Assembly (NCBI RefSeq): GCF_015207655.1 | Contig: NZ_JADEWN010000017.1 | Coordinates: forward strand, 16,818-80,817 | Origin: Gloeocapsopsis crepidinum LEGE 06123 | GTDB lineage: Bacteria; Cyanobacteriota; Cyanobacteriia; Cyanobacteriales; Chroococcidiopsidaceae | Direction of reading: 5' to 3' | DNA: 64,000 bases | Shown: piece by piece, positions 52,037 through 61,175 of the stretch | Numbering within the stretch: position 1 is the first letter of the stretch | How the letters are laid out: each line of letters begins with the position of its first letter | Made by a program: the position numbers and the translations under genes | The notes under the pieces: generated by a model | Database searches by the model: none | The model's input: only the letters and a program-made list of their open reading frames with translations | What the model was told of the DNA's origin: nothing

Positions 52037-53251
52037 TTAAACACCAAGGCTGTCAGGATACCAAGGATGGAAGCTAACGGATGAGAAACGAAATCGCTTG
52101 ACTCCTGTTGCGATCGCCTCTTGCATAGTTTGTTCAACTTCTTCAATCATTCTTTCTTTAGAAAAACGCTGTTCAACATAACTACGACACCGTTGCCCTA
52201 GAGTTGGATCGTGCTTTTGCCAATCTTTGAGCGCTAGTAGCTGCTGGGCTAAACCTGCAATGTCACCTGGCTCAACTTGAAAGCGTTGAAACTCACCACT
52301 AATGACTTCAGGAATCCCACCATAACGCAAGCCAATTGCCGGAGTACCGCAAGCCATTGATTCTGCTATAACTCGCCCAAAGGTTTCTGGCAACATACTC
52401 GGCAGTACAGACACATCCGCAGCGCGAAACATTTCTGGTACGTCAGTACGCTTTCCTAACCAATGAACGCGATCGCTAATTCCTAATGTCTGGCATAAAT
52501 CTATGAGTTCCTGCTGATACACATCTCCTGCGATAGGATTGTAGCTAAAGGAAAAGGAAGTACCTGTAATTAGGAGCCGCGCCTGATCGGGTTTGAAACC
52601 TAAACGAGCAAAAGCCGCAATCAACATTTCAATGTTCTTCGGTCGCGTAATTCGCCCTGCATAAAGCACGACAAATGCGTCAGGAGGGATACCTAATGCC
52701 CGACGAGTGATATCGCGATCGCTGCGTATTGCAAAACGCTCTAAATCGATACCGTTGTACACAACTTTGATGAGATTGGGACTAAACCCTGCTTTTAAAT
52801 ATGAGCTACGTGCGGCTTGGGATACAGCAATTAAGTTGGTACAAAAATTTAATCCCATCTGAATTTGGGCAGGAAAATGACGTTTTTGCGGTGGGTAGGA
52901 ACGCAGGTGACAAACTAAAGGTATGCCTTTGACTCGCGCTAAAATTCCACCAAAAAATGTTTGGTAGTAATAGTTAGCGTAGATGAGATCAAATTGATGA
53001 TGAATTGCTTTTAACAGTGAAGTAATAAAACTGATGCTTGATGATGGTTTACAGCCTTGGATTCGATAAGTAGAGGCTTTTACTACTGTTTTACAAAACT
53101 GTTGATAGTGTGGTAGCAAATCTCCTTCTTTACAATATAGACAATGTAACTCGTGCCCCCTTTCAGCTAATCCTCGACAAACGTCAAGAAGACTCCATTC
53201 TGCTCCACCACCATCCGAAGAGACGATATTGAGAAGAATTAAAATTTTCAT
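52037..53251 (-). CDS. GT4-family glycosyltransferase
   Basis: A 404-residue GT-B enzyme starting at the ATG at 53251 (MKILILLNIVSSDGGGAEWSLL); the earlier in-frame start at 53296 adds 15 untypical residues. It has DLIYANYYYQTF, VYNGIDLERFAI, VLYAGRITRPKNIEMLI and the E-x7-E site ETFGRVIAESMACGTPAIG. Role in polymer assembly; sugar unknown. Separated from the pyruvyltransferase by 23 bases and probably in one transcript. Confidence 0.9.
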   Translation of the reverse strand: MKILILLNIVSSDGGGAEWSLLDVCRGLAERGHELHCLYCKEGDLLPHYQQFCKTVVKASTYRIQGCKPSSSISFITSLLKAIHHQFDLIYANYYYQTFFGGILARVKGIPLVCHLRSYPPQKRHFPAQIQMGLNFCTNLIAVSQAARSSYLKAGFSPNLIKVVYNGIDLERFAIRSDRDITRRALGIPPDAFVVLYAGRITRPKNIEMLIAAFARLGFKPDQARLLITGTSFSFSYNPIAGDVYQQELIDLCQTLGISDRVHWLGKRTDVPEMFRAADVSVLPSMLPETFGRVIAESMACGTPAIGLRYGGIPEVISGEFQRFQVEPGDIAGLAQQLLALKDWQKHDPTLGQRCRSYVEQRFSKERMIEEVEQTMQEAIATGVKRFRFSSVSFHPWYPDSLGV

Positions 53252-53517
53252 AAAAATTGATGATATGACAATCTCGCGTCCTTGATTTACAAACACGCGA
53301 AAGAACGAATTTATTTACTTTTAAGAACTCTTACTGAAAATTTTGGGGTGTAGGCACACTTATCCTGTCTTCCAGGACAGCTAAAGTTAACTCGTGGTAC
53401 CTTCTCTAACTATCCATAGCGCTGTGGGTTCAGCGCTAGGTTCCTGCGATATAGGATAACAGACTATTAAAGATTAGGAAAGTGGTAGACGATAATTACG
53501 CTACCTTATGAATAATA
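53252..53517. other. 266-base gap
   Basis: Upstream of the GT4 gene (starts 53251) and downstream of the ABC exporter stop at 53518, so it is a break in the minus-strand array. It contains TCCTGTCTTCCAGGACAG (an inverted repeat, TCCTGTC/GACAGGA-type) around 53363 and ATAGCGCTGTGGGTTCAGCGCTA nearby, both able to form hairpins. Possible terminator and promoter for the two transcripts. Confidence 0.4.
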
Positions 53518-55368
53518 CTAGGATACGCGACTCATTTCATGCTGTAGCTGGTGATACTTCCACAATTTTCCTCTTTGAGCAAGTAGCTCTTGATAACCGC
53601 CTTGTTCAATAATCCGTCCTCCTTCAAGGACAACGACTTTATCGGCACGGACAATTGTTGAGAGTCGGTGGGCGATCGCAATTACGGTACGACCAACAGC
53701 GAGTTTTTCTAAAGATTCTTGAATCAATCGTTCTGAAACAGAATCTAAAGCACTCGTTGCTTCATCAAGGATGAGAATATCAGGATTACGCAACAACGCA
53801 CGAGCGATCGCAATTCGTTGTCTTTGTCCGCCAGATAACCGAACGCCGCGATCGCCTAACTGAGTATCAAATCCTTGAGGTAATTCTTGAATGAAGTCTA
53901 AAGCATTTGCCAGACGAGCAGCTTCCCAAACTGCTGCTTCGTCAACATCTTCCAGTGCATAGGCAATATTGTCACGTACGGAAGTATTAAAAATAAATGT
54001 ATCTTGACTGACAACTGCTAATTTACGCCGCAGTGAACTAATTTCAAACTCGCGTAAATCGACGCCATCAACAAGAATTTGACCAGCAGTTGGGTCGTAA
54101 AATCGTGGAATTAAGTCGGCTAAAGTTGATTTACCTGCGCCGGAAGAACCTACCAAAGCTGTCATTTCACCTTTTTTAATTGAAAGTGAAATATTGTGTA
54201 AAACAGGCTCATCTGCGTCGTAACCAAAATCGACTGCGACGTACTCAATCGCTTGCTTGAGGTTTGTAAACTTCTGTTTACCATTGCGCGTGTATGCTTT
54301 GTCATCTTTACGGAGCAATTCTTTGATGTCTCTGAGTGAACCATGAAGACCACTCATTTGCACTCTAGCATGGTCAATTTGACGTAAAGTTGGCATCATG
54401 CGGAACAGCACAAACAAGAAAGTGAGCAAAGAAGCTAACTCTAAGAACCCTTGGGGAATCAAAGTGGTTACTGCTACCACTAACATTCCAATGAGAATTG
54501 TTGTTGCAATGCCTTCTCTAAGCGGTTCTACGAGTGCTTGTGCGGAGATAGATTGCAGTGTTGCGTTTAATAAATTTTGGTTAGCACCATAAAAGCGTTT
54601 GCGTTCAAAATCTTCTGCTGCAAAGGCATGGACAGTGCGAATACCGTTCACTAATTCAAGTGCAACTGAGGTATACCTACCACTTGCTTTTGATTTCTCA
54701 AAACTGGCTTCCCGAATTTGTCCTAGTAGTGTCGAGATGCCTATCGATAGTAAGCTAAACAGCATACCTGACACTAAAGTTAGCTGCCATGACAGCAAGA
54801 ACATTGAAAATAAGTATATCCAGAGCGTAATTATTTTAGTAATTAGTGAAGAACTGATATCAAAAGCATGTTGCAAGTGAATAACTTCTGCGGTGAGGCT
54901 GTTAATGATTTCTCCCGACCGTTTTTTGGCAAAGTAACTGATTCGCAGCGAAATTAACTGTTCAAAGAGAAGACGCCGTAACCGATATGCCAAACTAGAA
55001 GCTGAAATTCTGGTATAAAGCTTTCCTAAGTAGCTAAAACCGAGGCGTAAGAAGGTTGTTAAGAGAATTAGACCAGATATCCGAAACAGTCGTTCGTTGA
55101 CAGGAGCATTAACTCCAAGTATGACAGTATCAATCCACTCTATTCCTGTCTGAAATTGTGCGGTGTCGGGATGTGTTAAGCTTTGCAGAAAAGTGAGGAT
55201 AAAACCAATTCCAAACCCTTCAAAAGCTGCTGCTAGGATAGTAAATGTAAATGCAAAGATTGCCGCTCTACCAAAATACTTAAATTCTCTGATGAGAAAA
55301 GAGTTTTCTCGCCAAAAGCTTGTAGTTTGGAGGATGCGGTGAATTGGTGCTGGAATTTTAACAGGCAT
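53518..55368 (-). CDS. ABC exporter, MsbA/flippase-like fused protein
   Basis: A 616-residue protein: N-terminal cytoplasmic segment, six membrane helices (about 40-340) and a C-terminal ATPase with Walker A LVGSSGAGKST, Q-loop, signature VRLSGGQRQRIAIARAL, Walker B ILILDEATSALD and switch His AHRLST. Very like MsbA-type lipid or lipid-linked-glycan exporters. In a polysaccharide locus with no Wzx seen, it is the candidate exporter of a lipid-linked intermediate. It precedes two acyltransferase genes in the opposite transcription order (they lie upstream). Confidence 0.93.
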   Translation of the reverse strand: MPVKIPAPIHRILQTTSFWRENSFLIREFKYFGRAAIFAFTFTILAAAFEGFGIGFILTFLQSLTHPDTAQFQTGIEWIDTVILGVNAPVNERLFRISGLILLTTFLRLGFSYLGKLYTRISASSLAYRLRRLLFEQLISLRISYFAKKRSGEIINSLTAEVIHLQHAFDISSSLITKIITLWIYLFSMFLLSWQLTLVSGMLFSLLSIGISTLLGQIREASFEKSKASGRYTSVALELVNGIRTVHAFAAEDFERKRFYGANQNLLNATLQSISAQALVEPLREGIATTILIGMLVVAVTTLIPQGFLELASLLTFLFVLFRMMPTLRQIDHARVQMSGLHGSLRDIKELLRKDDKAYTRNGKQKFTNLKQAIEYVAVDFGYDADEPVLHNISLSIKKGEMTALVGSSGAGKSTLADLIPRFYDPTAGQILVDGVDLREFEISSLRRKLAVVSQDTFIFNTSVRDNIAYALEDVDEAAVWEAARLANALDFIQELPQGFDTQLGDRGVRLSGGQRQRIAIARALLRNPDILILDEATSALDSVSERLIQESLEKLAVGRTVIAIAHRLSTIVRADKVVVLEGGRIIEQGGYQELLAQRGKLWKYHQLQHEMSRVS

Positions 55369-55413
55369 AAATATTAGAAAAATTGATTTTAGATCTTAGA
55401 TTATCTGTAGCGA

Positions 55414-56160
55414 CTAATCGTTACTGCGCATACCAACAACACGGGCAGGTACACCTACAGCGATCGCACCATCGGGAATATCTCGATTCACAACTGCACC
55501 TGCACCAACAACAGCACCTTTACCAATACGGACGCCATCTAGAACAATCACACCAAAACCTAACCAGGCATCGTCTTCGACAACGATACCACCTTTAGTT
55601 TGCAGCGGTTGCTTGCTCATTAATTCGTCTGGTGCAATACCGTGGTCATAAGGGTAAAAAGCACAGTTAGGGGCAATTTGAACGCCACGACCGATTTGAA
55701 TTGGTGCTTTATAGGCAGAAAACTGACAGCGGGGCTGAATGTGCGTGTCAGAATCGATCTTGAGAATGCCACCTTCACCTGTCTGAATGCAAATATCGCC
55801 ATAGAGATGAACTCGATCGGCAATTTCGACAGAACCATTGTTGATGATGTTTGGTTTTTTATCTTCAAAGATCGTGACGCGATCGCCAATAAAAATATGT
55901 TTACCGAGTTCTAGCTGGGAGTGATAAATTGTTGCACTGGGAGCAATGTAGCCTTTAGAGTTAAATCTTGCCAACCGACGACGCGCATAATAGGGAGGAG
56001 TGAACCATGTTGCAATCCATGTTGCTAGGCGTCCAATTCCGCTTAACCCTGCAAATTGCATCCAAAATGCTGCCCAAGTTGTCGTTGCAACACCCTGTAT
56101 TCCACGAGATTGCCAGGTGTTCGCAAATCGAGTCCAGACTTGAGATGAAGTAGATACCAT
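55414..56160 (-). CDS. Hexapeptide-repeat acyltransferase
   Basis: A 248-residue left-handed-beta-helix protein. Hexapeptide repeats run through about residues 75-245: IGDRVTIFEDKKPNI, IADRVHLYGDICIQ, IGRGVQIAPNC, and the C-terminal VVEDDAWLGFGVIVLDGVRIGKGAVVGAGAVV. The catalytic His of this class is in PYDHGIAP. Likely acetylates a sugar of the polymer from acetyl-CoA. It lies 12 bases after the partner acyltransferase, so the pair is co-transcribed. Confidence 0.9.
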   Translation of the reverse strand: MVSTSSQVWTRFANTWQSRGIQGVATTTWAAFWMQFAGLSGIGRLATWIATWFTPPYYARRRLARFNSKGYIAPSATIYHSQLELGKHIFIGDRVTIFEDKKPNIINNGSVEIADRVHLYGDICIQTGEGGILKIDSDTHIQPRCQFSAYKAPIQIGRGVQIAPNCAFYPYDHGIAPDELMSKQPLQTKGGIVVEDDAWLGFGVIVLDGVRIGKGAVVGAGAVVNRDIPDGAIAVGVPARVVGMRSND

Positions 56161-56171
56161 AATGACCTGAC

Positions 56172-56945
56172 CTAATTTTGGTACAACAATTCTTGATGTA
56201 ACTGCCGTTTTGAAATCACTTTAGCTGGAACGCCCACAGCAACTGAATAGGGAGGAATATCTTTTGTGACTACTGCGCCCGCACCGATGACGCTACCTTG
56301 ACCAATCGTGACGCCATCTAAGACTTTGACTCCAGTACCCAACCAACAGTCATCTTCGATGACAACTCCCTTACAAGTCAATCCCTGCTCTTGAATACTA
56401 CAACTGGGATCGGCAAATTTATGATTATTACCGTAAATTCCTGAATGTGATGCAATTAGACAATTTTTGCCAATCTTAATCGAACCTGGACCGGCGATGC
56501 AAGTGTAAGGTCCAATGTAAGTTGCTGCACCGATTTCAATTAACCCGCGATCGTGCGCTTTGATATCGACTCCACAGTCTAGATTGACTTGTTCGTAAAG
56601 ATAGATACTACAGTTTTCTCCTGCTGTGTTAATTCGTACGCCTGATTCTATGTGTACGCGATCGCCAATGTAAATTTTGTTATTACTTGCTTGAGTTTTG
56701 TTAGTGAGCACAGCACTACTTATAAAAGCACCGCGATTGATATTGACATTATTACCAATTTCTATATGACGAGGTTGGATAAATTCAACACCAGGTTGAA
56801 TCCGTACTGAATGACCTATTCGTGCAAAAATAGAGCGATAAATAGAGTTTCTTAAAACGATCCCTGGTCCTCTGGGAATCCATTCAATTAAAGCAGTGAT
56901 TAATGATTCTTTTTTATATAAATTTGCTGTAGAGGTTCTTTCCAT
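56172..56945 (-). CDS. Hexapeptide-repeat acyltransferase
   Basis: A 257-residue left-handed-beta-helix protein: [73 protein letters not shown] with the His, and [33 protein letters not shown]. Similar in layout to its neighbour at 55414, likely a duplicated gene that diverged. Either may acetylate different sugars of the same unit. Confidence 0.9.
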   Translation of the reverse strand: MERTSTANLYKKESLITALIEWIPRGPGIVLRNSIYRSIFARIGHSVRIQPGVEFIQPRHIEIGNNVNINRGAFISSAVLTNKTQASNNKIYIGDRVHIESGVRINTAGENCSIYLYEQVNLDCGVDIKAHDRGLIEIGAATYIGPYTCIAGPGSIKIGKNCLIASHSGIYGNNHKFADPSCSIQEQGLTCKGVVIEDDCWLGTGVKVLDGVTIGQGSVIGAGAVVTKDIPPYSVAVGVPAKVISKRQLHQELLYQN

Positions 56946-57041
56946 TACACAAATTAATCCAAATATTTTTTAATACAATCTAATTTAGTTTTAAATGTGA
57001 GATAGGCATCTTGCCCTCTAAAATTCTAATTAAACTCATTC

Positions 57042-57968
57042 CTAGCCATGTATCGTACAATACAATACTCTTTCATCAAGAATATCTAGCAGTTGACTAT
57101 CATGTTGGCTATCAATCTTTCGCGCAAAGTGAAAATCACCATAAGTAATTTTAGTGTAATCTTCAGTTGTTAATAACCGAGCATTTCCACTACGAATATT
57201 GGCAGGAAACTCGACAAAACGTTTATCATCATTACATAAATTAAATTGTCCGCTGTTGACTAAAATAGTTTGCATGATTGATTCTTCTGGAGCCAGAGTT
57301 TTTTGATAGTACTTTAAAACTTCAGGATGTTCAATCAAATATTCTCTAAAGTATTTAACACACTTCCTTGATAGCGTGTTCCAATACCAGCCACCGTAAC
57401 ATTTAAATTGCTCATTAAAAGGATGAGATTTAGCTTTTAGCCCCAAAAGTGAAAATCGCCACTGAACTAAAAGTGGCGTAAAAGGTTCAATTCTTCCTAG
57501 TTTTCTTAGAAACCAACTTGTCCATTCGGGAAGGCTAATATACTGTCCAAAAAAGCGTTTTTCTCCTGCTTTACCCCAAAGACTTTGGGGTGAAAGAACA
57601 TCCCAATAACGAATAAAACCGTCGTACTCAGTTTGAGTCAAAAAGCTCTCAATCGTAGATATTGGTTGTGTGGGATAATCTTGACCAGAAAGACAAACAA
57701 GCCATTCAAAATTTGGACGATTAGCAAATAGCCAATCAACAGCTTCAAGATACATCATTAATAAAGATGCGTCACCCCGTTTAGCAGCTTTTTTTCGTTG
57801 AATTAAGTCAATTCCTGAGTAATGACTGAGACTAGACAAATCGAGGTAGGAAGTACTAAAGTCATGATTAATCAAAACCTGAGAGTGAGGACTTGATTGT
57901 TTAATTACTCGTACTAGCCGCAGAATCTGTTCAGGGTTTTTATGGCTTTGAATAAAGTAGCAAATCAT
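57042..57968 (-). CDS. Core-2/I-branching-type glycosyltransferase (GT14-like)
   Basis: A 308-residue protein with the GT14 pattern: CYFIQSHKNPEQILRLVRVI at the start, VLINHDFSTSYLD, ASLLMMYLEAVDWL, WLVCLSGQDYPTQP, a GWYWNTLSRKCVKYF segment and APEESIMQTILVN. In animals GT14 makes beta-1,6-branched GlcNAc; bacterial homologues add xylose or GlcNAc branches. It would add a side branch to the surface polymer. No metal-binding D-x-D is needed in this family. Its ATG lies at 57968. Confidence 0.85.
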   Translation of the reverse strand: MICYFIQSHKNPEQILRLVRVIKQSSPHSQVLINHDFSTSYLDLSSLSHYSGIDLIQRKKAAKRGDASLLMMYLEAVDWLFANRPNFEWLVCLSGQDYPTQPISTIESFLTQTEYDGFIRYWDVLSPQSLWGKAGEKRFFGQYISLPEWTSWFLRKLGRIEPFTPLLVQWRFSLLGLKAKSHPFNEQFKCYGGWYWNTLSRKCVKYFREYLIEHPEVLKYYQKTLAPEESIMQTILVNSGQFNLCNDDKRFVEFPANIRSGNARLLTTEDYTKITYGDFHFARKIDSQHDSQLLDILDERVLYCTIHG

Positions 57969-57999
57969 GCGCGTATATTATTAACTAGAAGATGCCTTT

Positions 58000-58112
58000 T
58001 GACTAAAGTCGCGGCTACTAAAAGCAAGTGTACCTTCGTACACTAAAATAAGACTTTTACTAGTAAGTCCACGCAGGTGGACTTTGTTTATTTGGCAGCG
58101 AATTCATTCGCC
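58000..58112 (-). repeat. Dispersed hairpin repeat, copy F (minus orientation), overlapping a gene end
   Basis: On the minus strand it reads GCGAATGAATTCGCTGCC, hairpin AAGTCCACCTGCGTGGACTT, hairpin AGTGTACGAAGGTACACT, and ends AGTAGCCGCGACTTTAGTC. Its first 25 bases lie inside the glycosyltransferase gene ending at 58088 and encode its last residues (LANEFAAK) and stop. Confidence 0.8.
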
Positions 58113-59359
58113 AAGCGTTCTGAAGAATTTGTGAGGATGTGGTTATACAACCGGAGATGTCGTTGCGCACATAACTCAATTGAGTATTCTTGAGATGCGA
58201 TCGCCCGACATTGTTGACTCATGTCACTAGGAGATTGCTCCGCGAGTAGTTGTGCAATACCTTTACTAAAGTCTTGAGCATCTTCGGGTGTTGCGAGGTA
58301 TCCTGTGATACCATGTTGTACTAAATCAGGAACACCACCCACTTTAAATGAAACAACAGGCGTTCCACACGCCATACTTTCTAAAGCTACATTGCCAAAA
58401 GTTTCAGCACGAGTCGGAAACAAAAACAAATCCGCAGCCGAATAACAAACCGCTTTCTGGCGATCGTCACTCACATAACCAAGATTGAGTGTAGGCATTC
58501 CGACAGTTTGAGCGATCGCTTCACCGCCATGTCCTATAATCACTAGTACTGTTTCTGCTTTGAGTGATGCAGGGAGGGTTTGTAAAGCTTTCAGCAGGAG
58601 ATCGCCACCTTTTTGGAAGTGATCCAACCGCACCGCTGCGAACATGAGGACGTTTTTATCTTGGGGAATTCCTAGTTGGGCGCGACATTGTTCGCGATCC
58701 AAGGGTTGATAGATTTCAGTATCAATTCCGTTAGGAATTTCATAAATTGGGTGACGGTTCAAGATACTTTGTTGTGCAACTTCAGTTAACCACTTACTTT
58801 TAGTGACAAATGTGATGTTAGAGCGATTGTAGATCCATTCCTTGAGTTTCCACTCAATACGCGTACCATCGCGGCGGATATACGGATTCGATTCTGGATA
58901 AGGACAGTGACCACAACCAGTTTTCCAGCGATCGCAATCGTAACTAAAAGCGCAATGTCCTGTAAAAGCCCACATATCACAAAGCGTAAATACCGCAGGC
59001 TTGTTTTGTGTCAGGTAAGGCAGGGCTAAATAATTAATAAAGCCGCTGTGAGTACCGTGAAAGTGGAGGATTTCAGTGTCAATGTAAGCTTGATGCTGTT
59101 TGATTTTGAAGGAACTAACTCGGTGGATATCGTTTAATCCAAGTCTTGATGTGAATTTTTTAAGATATGTTCCGGCTGTTTCCCATCTTGACCAATGTTC
59201 GAGGACTTGCACGTAAGGAGAATCGGTTGTTTTGTTTTCACACAAAATCTGAGAATCAACTCCAGCGGATCTTAGCCCCATATGAAGGCGATGCATCGAA
59301 ACTGCACCACCTCCGCCCAGCTTACCCGAATCACTTGTCCATAAGTGAAGAACTTTCAC
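58088..59359 (-). CDS. GT4-family glycosyltransferase
   Basis: A 423-residue GT-B enzyme: KVLHLWTSDSGKLGGGGAVSMHRLHMGL, CDMWAFTGHCAFSYDCDRW with CGHCPYP (a small Cys/His group seen in this subgroup), VLMFAAVRLDHFQKGGDLLL, and ETFGNVALESMACGTPVVSF. Such WcaC-like enzymes act in capsule synthesis. The C-terminus LANEFAAK is encoded by the dispersed repeat F, so it has probably been extended or replaced by the repeat. Confidence 0.92.
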   Translation of the reverse strand: MKVLHLWTSDSGKLGGGGAVSMHRLHMGLRSAGVDSQILCENKTTDSPYVQVLEHWSRWETAGTYLKKFTSRLGLNDIHRVSSFKIKQHQAYIDTEILHFHGTHSGFINYLALPYLTQNKPAVFTLCDMWAFTGHCAFSYDCDRWKTGCGHCPYPESNPYIRRDGTRIEWKLKEWIYNRSNITFVTKSKWLTEVAQQSILNRHPIYEIPNGIDTEIYQPLDREQCRAQLGIPQDKNVLMFAAVRLDHFQKGGDLLLKALQTLPASLKAETVLVIIGHGGEAIAQTVGMPTLNLGYVSDDRQKAVCYSAADLFLFPTRAETFGNVALESMACGTPVVSFKVGGVPDLVQHGITGYLATPEDAQDFSKGIAQLLAEQSPSDMSQQCRAIASQEYSIELCAQRHLRLYNHILTNSSERLANEFAAK

Positions 59360-59444
59360 TGTTTTAGACCTCTAAGATTGTTCGCGTGTCAATCAACTTT
59401 AAATGTTGTTCGCGCGATCGCGTTACGGTTATTAGAAAACTGAC

Positions 59445-61112
59445 TTAGGCAGCAAGGGTAGTAGAAGTTGTTCGTGCTTTAACTGTAGGTGTGTCCTTCA
59501 TCTGCTGTTTAATCTCGTCAGCTAACCTAATTGCTAAAGCCACAATCGTTAGGGTAGGATTCGACAGTCCACTTGTGGGGAAGACCGAGCTACCAGCCAC
59601 ATACAAATTACTTACACCATGAACTTGACAGTGTTCGTTGACAACACCTTGGCGAGGATTAGTACTCATGCGCGTTGTCCCGATGTGATGGTACGAACCT
59701 TTTATAGATTGCCAAGAAGCATCATCGTCTGTCAATTCGATTTGCATTTGACCCAGCGCAAACTGCTCAAATTTTTGGGCAATAACCTGTTGAGATCGCT
59801 TCACAGTATATTTGTCTATTGGACTCAAGCGCCAGTCGAGGTTCACGCGATTTAGTCCTAAGCAATCGCGTTCTGTACTCAGTGTAATTCGACTGTCTGG
59901 ATTTGGAGCTTGCTCTGATATTAGGTGGGTTCGGTAAACAACAGATTGCTCTGTAGGTTTACGGAATAATTTTGCATAAGCTTTAGCAAGGACGCGATCA
60001 GAATTTGCAATGACTTGACCCAAATCCTCAATGGCAGAAGTTTCTTTTTTGGGAAGACCAAACTCATACTCGTGACCTTCAACAATTGCAGTCAACTCTT
60101 GAGAAGCTTTTGACTGGCGCATTTTATACTGTAAGCGCTTGAGCGCAAGAAGCCACTCTTCAACAATAGGTTTAACACGCAGACTAAAATTGAGAACTTG
60201 CTCGCGCTCTTGCATTTGTTTAGACAAACCAAAGCCTGTTCCCATAAAGGTGTTATCGACTTCAATGTAAGGCGGTGCTACCTGATTAAAATACGATACT
60301 TTGCCTGACCATAGAATCGGATGTTCCATAAAAAATCTACCAACTAGGTCGTATTGATTTCCTAGTCCACAGGTTTGATCTTTGTTAGATAGCAACAACA
60401 ACCGTGGATTTTCAATACCACCCACTGCCAAAATATAAGTTTTGGCTTTTACACAAAACTGCTTACCGTCAATACTTGCAACTCGAAGTCGAGTCACGGC
60501 ACGTGCTGTATCGTTTGTTTCAATCTCTATAACGTTAGCATGAAGATAAGTTTTAATATTTCGTGCTTGCTCAAGTTCAGTTCTATAAGCCTCACCAAAG
60601 CGGACGTGTGTTGATGGAATAACTTGCCACAAATGCGTAGTAATCTCTTCTCCAAGCGATGGTATTTCCATCTGAAGTTGAGCTAAACCTGCTTGCCAAT
60701 ACGCTAAATCGTACTCAAAAGGTCCTAAATGACAAGCTTGCTGCGCGCGATGATAGTAGGGATCTAACTCAGATTTAGTGATAGGCCAACCACTATATGG
60801 CATCCAAGATCGTTGTTCAAAATCAATTTCATCAAGTGGACGACTCCATCCTCCCCAAAGATTCGTAGAGCCACCCAAATAACGGGCACGCGCTTCTTTT
60901 AAAGGAAAATATCTTGTTCCTACATTGTCACCTTCGTATAGTGATTGTGTTGCAGGCTCATACCCTAAACCACCACTTTCCAAAATACAAACTTCGTATG
61001 GCTGGTTACTCAATTCCCGCGCAATCGTAATTCCTGCGGCTCCAGCACCGATTATACAAATATCTGTTTCTAACAGTGTTTCTGCTGGTACGGTTAATGC
61101 ATCAATAATCAT
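59445..61112 (-). CDS. GMC-family FAD-dependent oxidoreductase
   Basis: A 555-residue protein starting at the ATG at 61112; a TTG at 61136 would add eight residues. The FAD-binding IGAGAAGITIARELS is at about residue 18, GGSTNLWGGWSRP follows, and the C-terminal domain has SYHHIGTTRMS and VAGSSVFPTSGLSNPTLTIVALAIRLAD. GMC enzymes oxidise alcohols or sugars. In a polysaccharide locus it might oxidise a sugar residue or a small alcohol. The C-terminal His/Asn pair of the active site is in HHIG and SNPT. Confidence 0.85.
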   Translation of the reverse strand: MIIDALTVPAETLLETDICIIGAGAAGITIARELSNQPYEVCILESGGLGYEPATQSLYEGDNVGTRYFPLKEARARYLGGSTNLWGGWSRPLDEIDFEQRSWMPYSGWPITKSELDPYYHRAQQACHLGPFEYDLAYWQAGLAQLQMEIPSLGEEITTHLWQVIPSTHVRFGEAYRTELEQARNIKTYLHANVIEIETNDTARAVTRLRVASIDGKQFCVKAKTYILAVGGIENPRLLLLSNKDQTCGLGNQYDLVGRFFMEHPILWSGKVSYFNQVAPPYIEVDNTFMGTGFGLSKQMQEREQVLNFSLRVKPIVEEWLLALKRLQYKMRQSKASQELTAIVEGHEYEFGLPKKETSAIEDLGQVIANSDRVLAKAYAKLFRKPTEQSVVYRTHLISEQAPNPDSRITLSTERDCLGLNRVNLDWRLSPIDKYTVKRSQQVIAQKFEQFALGQMQIELTDDDASWQSIKGSYHHIGTTRMSTNPRQGVVNEHCQVHGVSNLYVAGSSVFPTSGLSNPTLTIVALAIRLADEIKQQMKDTPTVKARTTSTTLAA

Positions 61113-61175
61113 GATTATTTTTGTTAAATTTTCCAAGTACTAACTGCAATCAGAAATTGAACCACGATTTATCTA

